Shown piece after piece: positions 26,682-36,267 of a DNA stretch of 64,000 bases. The stretch is from contig NZ_CP121687.1 of NCBI RefSeq assembly GCF_038396635.1, positions 310,001 to 374,000 on the forward strand. Direction: 5' to 3'. How positions within the stretch are numbered: position 1 is the first letter of the stretch; each line of letters opens with the position of its first letter. Under the pieces are notes generated by a model. The model did no database searches. It saw nothing but the letters and a program-made list of their open reading frames with translations, and had not been told where the DNA came from. The DNA is from Defluviitalea saccharophila. GTDB taxonomy: Bacteria; Bacillota; Clostridia; Lachnospirales; Defluviitaleaceae. The translations under genes were made by a program, and so were the position numbers.

Positions 26682-26698
26682 CCCCTTCTCTGGAGGGG
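26682..26698 (+). other. short hairpin between frr and uppS
   Basis: CCCCTTC (26682-26688) pairs with GGAGGGG (26692-26698) through seven pairs including one G-U, with a 3-base loop and then TATTTGTT. It is weak for a terminator because the T run is interrupted; it might be an attenuator between frr and uppS. Confidence 0.45.
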
Positions 26699-26730
26699 TA
26701 TTTGTTAATTTATTCGTTATGGAGGTCAGG

Positions 26731-27465
26731 ATGGACGGAAGTTATTATAAACAGATGATTGACTTAGATAGTCTGCCAAAACATATAGCAATCATAATGG
26801 ACGGAAATGGACGTTGGGCTAAAAACAGAAAAAAATCAAGAACCCATGGTCATCAAGCGGGATCAAAGGCCTTAGAAAAAGTATTAAACGCAGCAGATGC
26901 TTTAGGGATACCCCATTTAACGGTATATGCTTTTTCTACTGAGAACTGGCAAAGGCCCAAAGATGAAGTAGAAAGTTTAATGAATTTACTTAGAAATTAT
27001 TTAAAAAAATACTTACGGGATTCAGACAAAAACAACATAAAGATTGATATTTTAGGAGATAAAACTAAACTAGATGAAGACATTCAAGATCAAATTCGTG
27101 AACTGGAAATGAAGACTTCCAAGAAAAACGGGTTAAATTTACATATTGCTTTGAATTATGGAAGCCGTGATGAAATGATCCGTGCGATAAAAAGAATGGG
27201 GCAAGATATTTTAGAATCTAAACTAAGTATTGATTCTATTAATCAGAGTACTTTTTCTATGTATTTAGACACAGGAAGTATTCCTGATCCTGATCTTTTG
27301 ATTCGTACCAGCGGTGAACAAAGACTTAGCAATTTTTTATTATGGCAAATAGCGTACAGTGAGCTATATTTTTGTGACAAGCTATGGCCGGATTTTGATG
27401 AAAACGATCTTTATAAAGCAATTTACGAATTCCAAAATAGAAACCGTCGTTTTGGATTAATATAA
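26731..27465 (+). CDS. uppS: isoprenyl transferase (undecaprenyl diphosphate synthase)
   Basis: A cis-prenyltransferase that extends farnesyl diphosphate to undecaprenyl diphosphate, the carrier lipid for cell-wall synthesis. Asp24 in IIMDGNGRWAKNR, the TVYAFSTENWQRP motif and the C-terminal LLIRTSGEQRLSNFLLWQ and RNRRFG motifs are all present. ATG 26731 is five bases after GGAGGT; an upstream ATG at 26719 overlaps that site. Length is 244 residues. Confidence 0.97.
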   Translation: MDGSYYKQMIDLDSLPKHIAIIMDGNGRWAKNRKKSRTHGHQAGSKALEKVLNAADALGIPHLTVYAFSTENWQRPKDEVESLMNLLRNYLKKYLRDSDKNNIKIDILGDKTKLDEDIQDQIRELEMKTSKKNGLNLHIALNYGSRDEMIRAIKRMGQDILESKLSIDSINQSTFSMYLDTGSIPDPDLLIRTSGEQRLSNFLLWQIAYSELYFCDKLWPDFDENDLYKAIYEFQNRNRRFGLI

Positions 27466-27483
27466 GGTTCGGAGGAGATTTTA

Positions 27484-28290
27484 TTGCGTTTGCGTATTAT
27501 AACAGCGGTTTTTGGAATTCCACTGTTACTAGGAATAGTTTTATCGGGTGGATGGATTCTAAAACTTGCAATCGGAGTTATGACTTTAGTAGGTTTATAT
27601 GAATTTTATACGGTGATGGAGAAGAAAGCTCATCCTATAAAATATATTGGGTATATTTACACTATGCTTTTTACATTTTTTGTGTTTCCTTATGATGAGT
27701 GGTATTTTGTATTTTTTATGTGTTTTTTATTTACATTACTTTTAAGTATTATATTTTTTCATCAAAAATATAATATTATAGATGTAGCCGTTACATTTAT
27801 AGGCTTTTTTTATGTTTGTATTTTATTTTTTTATGTTCAAAAAGTTCGTAATCTTGAATATGGAGAATATTTTGTCTGGTTAATATTTATCAGCGCTTGG
27901 GGAAGTGACACATTAGCATATTTTACCGGCATCACAATTGGAAAGCATAAGCTCTGTCCTCAGTTAAGCCCTAAAAAAACTGTAGAAGGTGCCTTAGGCG
28001 GAATTGTAGGTGGATCACTTTTATCACTTATATACGGCATCATTGTTACATATATTACAGAAATTCCGATTATATATTTCCCAGCGATTTGTTCTATAAT
28101 AGGAGGTACTGGGGCGATTGTATCACAATTAGGCGATTTGACAGCATCTTCAGTCAAAAGATATGTCAATATAAAAGACTACGGCAATTTGTTTCCTGGG
28201 CATGGAGGCGTATTAGATAGATTTGATAGCATACTTTTCACTGCACCATTAGTATATTATTCTATAATTGTACTCAATTTGATTTTCTAA
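27484..28290 (+). CDS. cdsA: phosphatidate cytidylyltransferase
   Basis: A polytopic membrane enzyme (about seven helices) that makes CDP-diacylglycerol from phosphatidic acid and CTP. The signature region is visible near the C-terminus: LSPKKTVEGALGGIVGG and GDLTASSVKRYVNIKDYGNLFPGHGGVLDRFDS. The start is TTG 27484, preceded by GGAGGAG. CDP-diacylglycerol feeds PgsA, encoded later in the window at 53835. Confidence 0.97.
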   Translation: MRLRIITAVFGIPLLLGIVLSGGWILKLAIGVMTLVGLYEFYTVMEKKAHPIKYIGYIYTMLFTFFVFPYDEWYFVFFMCFLFTLLLSIIFFHQKYNIIDVAVTFIGFFYVCILFFYVQKVRNLEYGEYFVWLIFISAWGSDTLAYFTGITIGKHKLCPQLSPKKTVEGALGGIVGGSLLSLIYGIIVTYITEIPIIYFPAICSIIGGTGAIVSQLGDLTASSVKRYVNIKDYGNLFPGHGGVLDRFDSILFTAPLVYYSIIVLNLIF

Positions 28291-28367
28291 GGCTTTTACA
28301 CAAGATTCCTTGAAGTTTATTAACTACTTATGAGGAAGTTGCTTGAATGATAAACGAGGTGAATATT

Positions 28368-29504
28368 TTGAGAAAAATTTCAATATTAGGCTCAACAGGC
28401 TCTATAGGTACGCAGACTTTAGACGTCATTAGAAATCTGAAGGATATAAAGGTATGTGGGTTATCAACTAACCAAAATATTGAGCTGCTTGAGCAACAAA
28501 TTCATGAATTTCATCCGAAAAAAGTAGCCGTTATGGATGAAAAAAAGGCATATGAGTTAAAAAAAAGATTAAATGGTTCTGTTGAAGTTTTAACTGGGAT
28601 TGATGGATTAATAGAAATATCTACTATGGAAGAGATTGATACAGTTGTTACATCTGTAGTAGGAACGATTGGACTCATACCGACTTTTGAAGCGATAAAA
28701 AGAAAAAAGAATATCGCTTTAGCCAATAAAGAAACTCTTGTTACTGCAGGACAAATCATTATGGAAGAAGCTAAGAAAAACGACGTTAGTATTCTTCCTG
28801 TAGATAGTGAGCATTCTGCAATATTTCAATGTTTACAAGGGAATAAGCAAAATTCCATTCATAGAATTATTTTAACTGCCTCCGGTGGACCATTTAGAGG
28901 CAAATCATTAGCAGATCTTCAAAGTGTAACCGTTGAAGATGCCCTAAAACATCCAAATTGGTCAATGGGTGCTAAAATCACTGTGGATTCTTCTACAATG
29001 ATGAATAAAGGATTGGAAGTTATTGAAGCAAAATGGTTGTTTAATGTTGAAGCCAAACAAATTGAGGTGGTGGTTCATCCACAAAGCATGATCCATTCTA
29101 TGGTCGAATTTGAAGATGGCTCTATTATGGCGCAGATCGGTGAACCGGATATGAGGGTACCCATTCAATATGCCTTAACTTTTCCAAAGCGCTATAAAAA
29201 TAATTGGCCAAAAGTTGATTTTACCAAAAGAAATGTATTTTCCTTTGAACAACCTGATTTGTCTATTTTTAAGTGTTTACAGCTAGCCTATGATGCTCTT
29301 GCCATTGGCGGCTCTATGCCTGCGGTATTGAATGCAGCGAATGAAATAGCAGTAGAGCGGTTCTTAACAAAAGAAATTCAGTTTTTGGATATTCCTTTAA
29401 TGATTGAAAAAGCTATGGAAGCACATAATACAATAATGAATCCAACATTATCGGATATCTTGGATGCAGATCAATGGGCGAGAGAATTTACGAAAGGGCG
29501 GTGA
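28368..29504 (+). CDS. dxr: 1-deoxy-D-xylulose-5-phosphate reductoisomerase
   Basis: The enzyme of the methylerythritol phosphate pathway that forms MEP. It has the NADPH-binding ISILGSTGSIGTQTLDVI N-terminus, ALANKETLVTAG, VDSEHSAIFQCL and ITVDSSTMMNKGLEVIEA. Two starts are possible: TTG 28368 with GAGGTG seven bases upstream, giving the usual short N-terminus, or ATG 28347 with GAGGAAG; I prefer the first. Its partner pathway gene ispG is two genes downstream. Confidence 0.97.
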   Translation: MRKISILGSTGSIGTQTLDVIRNLKDIKVCGLSTNQNIELLEQQIHEFHPKKVAVMDEKKAYELKKRLNGSVEVLTGIDGLIEISTMEEIDTVVTSVVGTIGLIPTFEAIKRKKNIALANKETLVTAGQIIMEEAKKNDVSILPVDSEHSAIFQCLQGNKQNSIHRIILTASGGPFRGKSLADLQSVTVEDALKHPNWSMGAKITVDSSTMMNKGLEVIEAKWLFNVEAKQIEVVVHPQSMIHSMVEFEDGSIMAQIGEPDMRVPIQYALTFPKRYKNNWPKVDFTKRNVFSFEQPDLSIFKCLQLAYDALAIGGSMPAVLNAANEIAVERFLTKEIQFLDIPLMIEKAMEAHNTIMNPTLSDILDADQWAREFTKGR

Positions 29505-29509
29505 TATAA

Positions 29510-30550
29510 GTGACAATTTTAATTGCACTTATAGTATTTGGGGCAATCGTTTTGGTTCATGAATTTGGGCATTATATTGTTGCTAAAAAAAGCGGCGTAA
29601 AAGTTGAAGAATTCGCCATTGGAATGGGACCTAAGCTTATTAGTAAGCAATATGGAGAAACTCTCTATTCAATTCGCCTCCTTCCAATGGGAGGATTTTG
29701 TAAGATGCTGGGAGAGGATTCTGCTTCAGAAGACAAACGTTCTTTTACCAACAAATCAGTTGGAACGCGTATTGCAGTTATATTTGCAGGTTCCTTTATG
29801 AATCTGGTTTTAGCTTTCTCAATTATTGCCTGGCTTGTAGGATCCAACGGATATATCACAACTATAATAGATCATGTATTACCAGATACTCCGGCTGCAA
29901 ATTCCGGTTTTCAGCCAGGGGATAAAATTATTTCTCTTGATGGACAGAAAATTCACATAAGACAAGAAATCAGTTTAATACTCAGTCAAACTCGCGATAA
30001 TCCAATAGAAATCGTTGCTTCCAGAAATGGAGAAAAAATTACGAAAGTAATTACGCCTGTGATTGATGAAAATACCAATCAGGGATTTTTAGGTATTAGT
30101 TTTGAAGCTAAAGATCAGGGTGAAGCAAGTTTATTTGAAATTTTGGGTCAGAGTTTTTGGCAGGTGATCTTTCTTGTAAAACAAGTAATAATTGGATTTA
30201 TACAAATTGTTACAGGACAAGTAAGCAGAGATCAGATTGCAGGCCCTGTTGGCGTTATTCAGATTATAGGAGAAAGTTATGAGTCCGGATTAAAAACAAG
30301 TTTCTATATTGCGATTCAAAATGTATTATATTTTGCAGCCATAATCAGTGCGAACTTAGGTGTTATGAATTTACTGCCTGTTCCTGCACTGGATGGAGGC
30401 AGATTAGTATTTTTAATCATTGAGGCTTTAAGAGGTAAGCCTATTGCTGTTGAAAAAGAAGGTATAATACATTTTATAGGGTTTGCATTATTGATGGTAT
30501 TAATGGTTTTTGTATTGTATAATGATGTAATTAGAATTATAGCGCATTAG
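29510..30550 (+). CDS. rseP: RIP metalloprotease RseP/RasP (site-2 protease)
   Basis: An intramembrane zinc protease. His17-Glu18-x-x-His21 (HEFGH) in the first membrane helix and NLLPVPALDGGR near the C-terminus supply the metal site; one PDZ domain lies between (about residues 115-190). It cleaves membrane-bound anti-sigma factors and remnant signal peptides. The start is GTG 29510, five bases after dxr. Length of 346 fits one-PDZ Gram-positive members. Confidence 0.96.
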   Translation: MTILIALIVFGAIVLVHEFGHYIVAKKSGVKVEEFAIGMGPKLISKQYGETLYSIRLLPMGGFCKMLGEDSASEDKRSFTNKSVGTRIAVIFAGSFMNLVLAFSIIAWLVGSNGYITTIIDHVLPDTPAANSGFQPGDKIISLDGQKIHIRQEISLILSQTRDNPIEIVASRNGEKITKVITPVIDENTNQGFLGISFEAKDQGEASLFEILGQSFWQVIFLVKQVIIGFIQIVTGQVSRDQIAGPVGVIQIIGESYESGLKTSFYIAIQNVLYFAAIISANLGVMNLLPVPALDGGRLVFLIIEALRGKPIAVEKEGIIHFIGFALLMVLMVFVLYNDVIRIIAH

Positions 30551-30568
30551 CTATTGGGAGGCTTAAAA

Positions 30569-31633
30569 TTGAACGCTGACTCTTTATACCGCAAACCAAC
30601 AAGGACTGTTTATATTGGAGATGTCCCAATAGGAGGGGAACATCCCATAGTTATACAATCCATGTGTAATACAGACACCAGAAATGTTATTGAAACTGTA
30701 AAGCAAATTCATGCATTAGAAAAAGTAGGCTGTGAGATTATTCGCGTAGCTGTTCCTGATATGGACGCAGCTAATGCAATCCGTGAAATAAAAAAACAAA
30801 TTCATATACCTTTGGTTGCAGATATTCATTTTGATTATAGATTGGCTTTAACTTGCATACAAAACGGTATTGATAAGTTGAGAATTAATCCTGGCAATAT
30901 TGGAGGAAAAGAGAAAGTTAAAGAAGTCGTTAAAGCAGCAAAAGAACGGGGAATACCAATCAGAATCGGAGTAAATGCGGGATCCTTGGAGAAGGCTTTA
31001 CTGGAGAAACATGGCGGTGTTACCCCAAAAGCTTTGGTAGAAAGTGCTCAAAAACATATTTATATTTTAGAAGAACTTGATTTTCATGATATTGTTGTGT
31101 CTATTAAAGCATCCAATGTTTTATTGTCCTTAAGAGCTTATGAAGAATTTTCCAGTGCAATGGATTATTCTCTCCATGTGGGAATAACAGAAGCAGGAAC
31201 AATAAGAAGCGGTACCATAAAATCTGCAGTAGGTATTGGGGCAATTTTGTCCAGAGGAATAGGAGACACGATCAGAGTATCGCTGACGGGTGATCCTATC
31301 GAAGAAGTTAGATGCGCTAAAGAAATACTTAAAGTGCTCGGTTTAAGATCTTTTGGAGTAGAATTTATATCTTGTCCTACCTGCGGAAGAACAGAAATAG
31401 ATTTGATTACTCTTGCTAATGAAGTTGAAAAAAAATGTATGGACATGGACAAAAACATCAAGGTTGCAGTGATGGGATGTGTAGTAAACGGCCCAGGTGA
31501 AGCCAGAGAAGCAGATATAGGCATAGCAGGAGGAAAAGGAGTAGGCATTATTTTCAAGAAAGGCGAAATTATTAAAAAAGTACCTGAAGATCAATTATTA
31601 GAAGCATTGCTTCAAGAAATTGATAAGTTATAA
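30569..31633 (+). CDS. ispG: 4-hydroxy-3-methylbut-2-enyl diphosphate synthase (IspG)
   Basis: An iron-sulfur enzyme of the MEP pathway converting ME-cyclodiphosphate to HMBPP, using flavodoxin or ferredoxin electrons. The TIM-barrel part includes [11 protein letters not shown] and [10 protein letters not shown]. The 4Fe-4S ligands are Cys269, Cys272 and Cys304 in SCPTCGR and [13 protein letters not shown] 30569 follows GGGAGG by seven bases. In Bacillus, proS and polC lie between the protease gene and rimP; here ispG is last and polC is missing. Confidence 0.97.
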   Translation: MNADSLYRKPTRTVYIGDVPIGGEHPIVIQSMCNTDTRNVIETVKQIHALEKVGCEIIRVAVPDMDAANAIREIKKQIHIPLVADIHFDYRLALTCIQNGIDKLRINPGNIGGKEKVKEVVKAAKERGIPIRIGVNAGSLEKALLEKHGGVTPKALVESAQKHIYILEELDFHDIVVSIKASNVLLSLRAYEEFSSAMDYSLHVGITEAGTIRSGTIKSAVGIGAILSRGIGDTIRVSLTGDPIEEVRCAKEILKVLGLRSFGVEFISCPTCGRTEIDLITLANEVEKKCMDMDKNIKVAVMGCVVNGPGEAREADIGIAGGKGVGIIFKKGEIIKKVPEDQLLEALLQEIDKL

Positions 31634-31666
31634 GGTAAGATGTTGTAAATACAAGGAGTTTTTCCC

Positions 31667-31695
31667 TTGCATTTGTTTATCAGTAATGATATAAT
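31667..31695 (+). promoter_or_regulatory. promoter of the rimP-nusA-infB operon
   Basis: TTGCAT (31667-31672), a 17-base spacer and a perfect TATAAT (31690-31695). The predicted start is near 31702. A 26-bp palindromic hairpin follows only about 30 bases downstream, so the nascent RNA reaches a termination signal almost at once. Confidence 0.7.
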
Positions 31696-31730
31696 TCTTT
31701 GTAACGGATATCAAATAAGCATTTTACTGT

Positions 31731-31761
31731 AAAGAGTGGGTTGCAACCCACTCTTTCTATT
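31731..31761 (+). terminator. palindromic leader terminator/attenuator upstream of rimP
   Basis: Bases 31731-31756 are a perfect 26-bp palindrome (AAAGAGTGGGTTG and its complement). As RNA this gives a 10-12 bp stem whose 3' arm runs into TTTCTATTGT, an imperfect U tract. It is either the distal terminator of the pyrH-ispG unit or an attenuator in the rimP-nusA leader; its place about 30 bases after a near-consensus promoter favours attenuation. Confidence 0.75.
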
Positions 31762-31816
31762 GTAATAAGGTAAAAGGCTTGTGAAGCGAAACAAATGAAT
31801 AGGAAATTACCTTTTT

Positions 31817-31867
31817 TTGAAGACTATATAAAAGGATATATTATAGTATTAAGTCAATTAATACTAT
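31817..31867 (+). promoter_or_regulatory. second promoter candidate and 10-bp hairpin before rimP
   Basis: TTGAAG (31817-31822) and TATTAT (31839-31844) with a 16-base spacer could be a second promoter downstream of the leader terminator. A perfect 10-bp inverted repeat (31843-31852 with 31858-31867, 5-base loop) lies around its predicted start. The rest of the roughly 300-base gap before rimP shows no gene. Confidence 0.4.
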
Positions 31868-31940
31868 TATGCTTCATGATTTGATACATAATTGGGTTTT
31901 CAATCATTATAGAGGGAAAGAAATAAGAAAGGATGATTAT

Positions 31941-32405
31941 ATGTCTAAACATAGGATTGAACAGCTTGTACAATCTTATCTTGAACCTATCATGGAAAAA
32001 TATAATTTCGAATTAGTAGATTTGGAGTATGTAAAAGAAGGAACCAACTGGTATCTTAGAGCTTTCATCGATAAGGAAGGAGGAGTTACGATTGACGATT
32101 GTGAATTAGTGTCAAGAACATTAGAAGCAAAATTAGATGAAGAAGATCCTATCGAAAATCCTTATATTTTAGAAGTTAGTTCTCCAGGCTTAGATCGTCC
32201 TTTAAAAAAAGATTCTGATTTTGAACGTTTTAAAGGAGAAATTGTAGATATAAAGCTTTATAAACCTTTTAATAAAAAGAAAGAATATAGAGGCGAATTG
32301 GTGGGACTGAAAGATAATATTGTCACGATTATAGATGAAGACAATAATACATTATCTTTTTCAAGAAATGATATTGCCATTATACGATTGGCCATTTTAT
32401 TCTGA
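31941..32405 (+). CDS. rimP: ribosome maturation factor RimP
   Basis: A 154-residue 30S assembly factor. Recognisable are YNFELVDLEYVKEG, LRAFIDKEGGVTIDDCE and ENPYILEVSSPGLDRPL, followed by the C-terminal SH3-like domain. ATG 31941 is seven bases after AAAGGA; an in-frame ATG at 31869 has no ribosome site and would add about 24 unrelated residues. It heads the nusA-infB operon as in most bacteria. Confidence 0.96.
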   Translation: MSKHRIEQLVQSYLEPIMEKYNFELVDLEYVKEGTNWYLRAFIDKEGGVTIDDCELVSRTLEAKLDEEDPIENPYILEVSSPGLDRPLKKDSDFERFKGEIVDIKLYKPFNKKKEYRGELVGLKDNIVTIIDEDNNTLSFSRNDIAIIRLAILF

Positions 32406-32436
32406 TATATTTATGTTAAATGAGGAGGTAAATAAG

Positions 32437-33519
32437 ATGAACGCCGAATTCATCGGTGCATTAGAGCAGCTAGCAAAAGAAAAAGGAATTGATAAAGAAT
32501 TGCTTATTGAGGCAATTGAAACATCATTGGTATCAGCGTGTAAAAAGAATTTTGGTACATCTCAAAACATAAAGGTGATCATCGACAGAGAAAATGGTGA
32601 TGTATCCGTTTACGCTCAAAAAACAGTTGTTGAGGAAGTTGAAAACGATGCGTTAGAAATTTCACTGGAGGATGCAAAAAAGATAAAAGTGAATTATGAA
32701 ATTGGAGATATTGTAGATATAGAAGTAACTCCTAAGAACTTTGGAAGAATTGCAGCTCAAACTGCAAAACAGGTGGTTGTTCAGAGAATAAGAGAAGCGG
32801 AACGAGAAATTATATATAATCAATATATCACAAAAGAAAAAGATATTATCACGGGCATTATTCAAAGAAAAGAAAGAAAAAATGTCATCATTAATTTAGG
32901 TAAAACAGAAGCGATTCTTCCTCCAAATGAACAAATTGTTGGAGAAGAATATAATTTTAACTCTCGTATCAAAGTTTATGTTTTAGAAGTTAAGCAAACA
33001 ACCAAAGGACCTCAGATCAACGTATCGAGAACCCATCCGGAACTTGTGAAGAGATTATTTGAACAAGAGGTACCAGAGGTATACGAAGGAATAGTTGAAA
33101 TTAAAAGCATTGCAAGGGAAGCCGGTTCAAGAACGAAAATGTCAGTTTATTCTAAAGACCCAGAAGTAGATCCTGTAGGAGCTTGTGTAGGACAAAACGG
33201 TCAACGGGTAAATGTTATTGTCAATGAACTTAGAGGAGAAAAAATAGACATTATTCAATGGAGTGAAGATCCAAAAGAATACATTGCTGCGGCATTAAGT
33301 CCTTCCAAGGTTTTAGAAGTATCTGTTAATGAAGAAGATAAAAGTGCCAAAGTAGTGGTACCGGATTATCAATTATCCCTGGCGATTGGAAAAGAAGGCC
33401 AAAATGCTAGATTAGCAGCAAAGTTAACAGGCTGGAGAATTGATATTAAAAGTGAATCACAGGCTAAAAAAATAGGATTTATCGAGGAAAAGAAAGAAGA
33501 CGAACAGAATTTAGAATAA
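32437..33519 (+). CDS. nusA: transcription termination/antitermination factor NusA
   Basis: A 360-residue RNA polymerase-binding factor. The N-terminal domain (to about 130) is followed by an S1 domain (about 135-200) and two KH domains, with GACVGQNGQRVN and IGKEGQNARLAAKLTGWRIDI. The C-terminal acidic repeats of proteobacterial NusA are absent, as is normal for Firmicutes. GAGGAGG precedes ATG 32437. Its leader carries an intrinsic terminator, which fits the NusA autoregulation described in Bacillus. Confidence 0.97.
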   Translation: MNAEFIGALEQLAKEKGIDKELLIEAIETSLVSACKKNFGTSQNIKVIIDRENGDVSVYAQKTVVEEVENDALEISLEDAKKIKVNYEIGDIVDIEVTPKNFGRIAAQTAKQVVVQRIREAEREIIYNQYITKEKDIITGIIQRKERKNVIINLGKTEAILPPNEQIVGEEYNFNSRIKVYVLEVKQTTKGPQINVSRTHPELVKRLFEQEVPEVYEGIVEIKSIAREAGSRTKMSVYSKDPEVDPVGACVGQNGQRVNVIVNELRGEKIDIIQWSEDPKEYIAAALSPSKVLEVSVNEEDKSAKVVVPDYQLSLAIGKEGQNARLAAKLTGWRIDIKSESQAKKIGFIEEKKEDEQNLE

Positions 33520-33556
33520 TTCGGATAGAATAATTTAGTTGGAGAGGAGTGAAAAT

Positions 33557-33829
33557 ATGAAAACAAGAAAAATTCCTCTTAGAAAATGTACTGGCTGCCA
33601 GGAAATGAAAAATAAAAAAGAACTCATAAGAGTTGTAAGAAATAATGAAGGTGAATTTTCTTTGGATTTTACAGGGAAAAAGCCTGGACGGGGAGCTTAT
33701 ATTTGTCCTACGGAAGAATGTTTATTAAAGGCTCAAAAATCTAAAGGCTTAGAGAGATCTTTTAAGGTGGCAGTTCCCAGTGAAATATATGAAGCATTGA
33801 AAAGTGAGCTGAAAGATAAAAATGAATAA
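33557..33829 (+). CDS. rnpM: RNase P modulator RnpM (YlxR family)
   Basis: A 90-residue protein with RKCTGCQEMKNKKELIRVVR and GRGAYICPTEECLLKA, the DUF448/YlxR signature. The family member RnpM of Bacillus binds the RNA of RNase P and modulates it. GGAGAGGAG precedes ATG 33557. It lies between nusA and the L7Ae-like gene, overlapping the latter by eight bases, the conserved Firmicutes order. Confidence 0.94.
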   Translation: MKTRKIPLRKCTGCQEMKNKKELIRVVRNNEGEFSLDFTGKKPGRGAYICPTEECLLKAQKSKGLERSFKVAVPSEIYEALKSELKDKNE

Positions 33830-34133
33830 TCCGATTTTTTTTATGTTAAGTTTATGTCAGAAAGCAGGAAAGCTTTTATCTGGAGAATTTCAATGCGAAC
33901 AGGCAATCAAGACCGGAAAGGCAAAAATGATCATTATTGCTAAAGATGCATCTAGTAATACAAAAAAGCTGTTCAAAGATAAATGTAAGTTTAGGAATAT
34001 CCCTCTCTATGAATTGGGTTCAAAAGAACAGTTAGGACATACGATAGGAAAAGATCAGCGAGCTTCTTTAGCTGTCATAGATGAAAATTTTTATCGTAAG
34101 CTAAAGCAATTGCTAGAGAATGAAGAAGTATGA
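33822..34133 (+). CDS. rplGA: L7Ae/L30e-family K-turn RNA-binding protein (YlxQ)
   Basis: A 103-residue protein of the L7Ae/L30e/S12e/Gadd45 fold, with [36 protein letters not shown] typical of YlxQ. YlxQ proteins bind kink-turn RNA and may associate with ribosomal RNA or RNase P. It overlaps rnpM upstream, and its 3' end carries the ribosome site region for infB. Role in this organism is inferred from the family. Confidence 0.9.
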   Translation: MNNPIFFMLSLCQKAGKLLSGEFQCEQAIKTGKAKMIIIAKDASSNTKKLFKDKCKFRNIPLYELGSKEQLGHTIGKDQRASLAVIDENFYRKLKQLLENEEV

Positions 34134-34152
34134 AATATTGGAGGTGGGCTAT

Positions 34153-36258
34153 TTGTCAAAAATTAGAGTATATGAAATTGCAAAACAGTTAAACATAAGT
34201 AGTAAAGAACTTATTAAAAAACTAAAGGAATTCGGAGTGGAAGTACATAGTCATATGAGTACGTTAGAGGATGACGAAGCACAATTAATCGTCGACTATT
34301 ATTCAAATGATAAACAAGAATCCGAAAGTACAGAAATACCAGAAGAAAAAGTTGAAGAAGATGCTAATATAGTTGCTAAACAAGAGCAATCTACAAAAAA
34401 GATGAATGACTCAAATAAAAAGGCAAAAAATCAAAAGGACAAAGGTATGAAAGAAGAAGTAAAACAAGAAGTAAAACAAGATTCCGTTGAGCACAGTGAT
34501 GATATTCAAGTGATTCAAATTCCGAATAAAATAACTGTTCAAACCCTTGCTGAAAAATTAGGAAAAGCTCCTTCAGAAGTCATAAAATTTCTTATGATGA
34601 AAGGGGTTATGGCAGCTATTAATCAAGAAATTGATTTTGATACAGCTTCACAGGTTGCTGAAGAATATGGCATCTTACTGGAAGAAGAAGCGGAAGAAGT
34701 ATTAGAGGAAAAAATGTTTGAAGAGGAACCAGATAATCCAGAAGATCTTGTGGAAAGACCTCCTGTAGTTGTTGTTATGGGTCATGTTGACCATGGAAAG
34801 ACATCTCTTTTAGATGCGATTAGAGAAAGTAATGTTACAGCTAAAGAAGCTGGAGGAATTACTCAGCATATCGGGGCTTCAACAGTAGAGATTAATGGAA
34901 AGAAAATCACTTTCCTGGATACTCCAGGGCATGAAGCTTTTACTGCTATGAGAATGCGCGGAGCGCAAGTAACCGATATTGCCATATTGGTTGTTGCTGC
35001 AGATGATGGTGTAATGCCGCAAACGATCGAAGCAATTAATCATGCTAAAGCAGCTAATGTTCAAATTATTGTAGCGGTTAACAAAATAGATAAGCCAAGT
35101 GCAAATCCTGATCGAGTAAAGCAAGAGTTGGCTGACCATGGACTTCTTGTGGAAGAATGGGGCGGAGATACAATTTGTGTTCCTGTTTCAGCCATTGCAA
35201 AAACGAATTTAGATACTTTATTGGAAATGGTTCTACTTGTAGCAGAAATGGCAGAATTAAAGGCTAATCCCAATAAACGTGCAAGAGGTACCATTATTGA
35301 AGCTCAGCTGGATAAAGGCAGAGGTCCGGTAGCCACAGTGCTTGTTCAAAGCGGTACGCTTAAAGTGGGAGATCCTATTGTTGCAGGTTCAGCTTATGGA
35401 AGAATTCGTGCGATGATGGATGATAAAGGCCGCCGTGTTAAAAAAGCAGGGCCATCTACACCTGTTGAAATTCTTGGCTTGTCAGAGGTTCCTGCAGCAG
35501 GTGACAGTTTCTATGTAGCTGAAAGTGATAAACAAGCTCGTCATTATGCACAAATACTGGCTGAAAGAAATAGAGAACAATCTTTAAGAGCAACACCTAA
35601 TAAAGTTTCTCTCGACGATTTATTCAGTCAGATACAGTCTGGAAATGTAAAGCAACTCAATATTGTTGTTAAAGCCGATGTGCAAGGTTCTGTAGAGGCT
35701 GTAAAACAAAGCTTAGAGCGTTTATCTAATGACGAAGTAAGAATTCATACTATTCATGGCGGAGTTGGAGCCATTACCGAGTCCGATGTTATGCTAGCCT
35801 CTGCTTCCAATGCAATTATTATTGGATTCAATGTTCGACCTGAAGCTGGAGCTAAGTCTGTTGCTGAGACAGAAAAAGTAGATATTCGATTATATCGTAT
35901 TATTTATAATGCAATCGAAGATATAGAAGCTGCAATGAAAGGTATGCTTGATCCGGAATTCCAAGAAAAAGTAATCGGTCATGCAGAAATTCGACAAACC
36001 TTTAAGGTGTCAGGTGTGGGAACAATAGGCGGTGCATATGTCCAAGACGGAAAATTTGTTAGAAATGCAAAAGTACGTATTATTAGAAATGGCATTGTTG
36101 TATATGAAGGACAATTAAGTTCTTTAAAGAGATTTAAAGATGATGTAAAAGAAGTAAATACCGGATATGAGTGCGGATTAACCTTTGAAAAGTATAATGA
36201 CATCAAGGAAGGCGACATTGTTGAAGCATTTGTAATGGAAGAAATACCAAGAACGTAG
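34153..36258 (+). CDS. infB: translation initiation factor IF-2
   Basis: IF-2 brings initiator tRNA to the 30S subunit and drives subunit joining. An IF2-N domain ([23 protein letters not shown]), a short charged linker rich in Lys/Gln, a second IF2-N domain, and the G domain with GHVDHGKTS at residues 210-218, DTPGHEAF and NKIDKP are visible, followed by domains II-IV. TTG 34153 follows GGAGGTGG; an upstream ATG at 34120 overlaps the previous gene and lacks a site. The linker is short, as usual in clostridia. The initiation factor gene itself uses a rare start codon. Confidence 0.97.
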   Translation: MSKIRVYEIAKQLNISSKELIKKLKEFGVEVHSHMSTLEDDEAQLIVDYYSNDKQESESTEIPEEKVEEDANIVAKQEQSTKKMNDSNKKAKNQKDKGMKEEVKQEVKQDSVEHSDDIQVIQIPNKITVQTLAEKLGKAPSEVIKFLMMKGVMAAINQEIDFDTASQVAEEYGILLEEEAEEVLEEKMFEEEPDNPEDLVERPPVVVVMGHVDHGKTSLLDAIRESNVTAKEAGGITQHIGASTVEINGKKITFLDTPGHEAFTAMRMRGAQVTDIAILVVAADDGVMPQTIEAINHAKAANVQIIVAVNKIDKPSANPDRVKQELADHGLLVEEWGGDTICVPVSAIAKTNLDTLLEMVLLVAEMAELKANPNKRARGTIIEAQLDKGRGPVATVLVQSGTLKVGDPIVAGSAYGRIRAMMDDKGRRVKKAGPSTPVEILGLSEVPAAGDSFYVAESDKQARHYAQILAERNREQSLRATPNKVSLDDLFSQIQSGNVKQLNIVVKADVQGSVEAVKQSLERLSNDEVRIHTIHGGVGAITESDVMLASASNAIIIGFNVRPEAGAKSVAETEKVDIRLYRIIYNAIEDIEAAMKGMLDPEFQEKVIGHAEIRQTFKVSGVGTIGGAYVQDGKFVRNAKVRIIRNGIVVYEGQLSSLKRFKDDVKEVNTGYECGLTFEKYNDIKEGDIVEAFVMEEIPRT

Positions 36259-36267
36259 GTGATAAAA

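Noticed and set aside
31165-31557. Minus-strand open frame of 130 codons
   Set aside because: Antisense to ispG across its catalytic cysteines; no motif or ribosome site.
31652-31680. CAAGG/CCTTG hairpin as the ispG terminator
   Set aside because: Only five pairs with an eight-base loop, and it overlaps the -35 of the rimP promoter; the palindrome at 31731 is much stronger.
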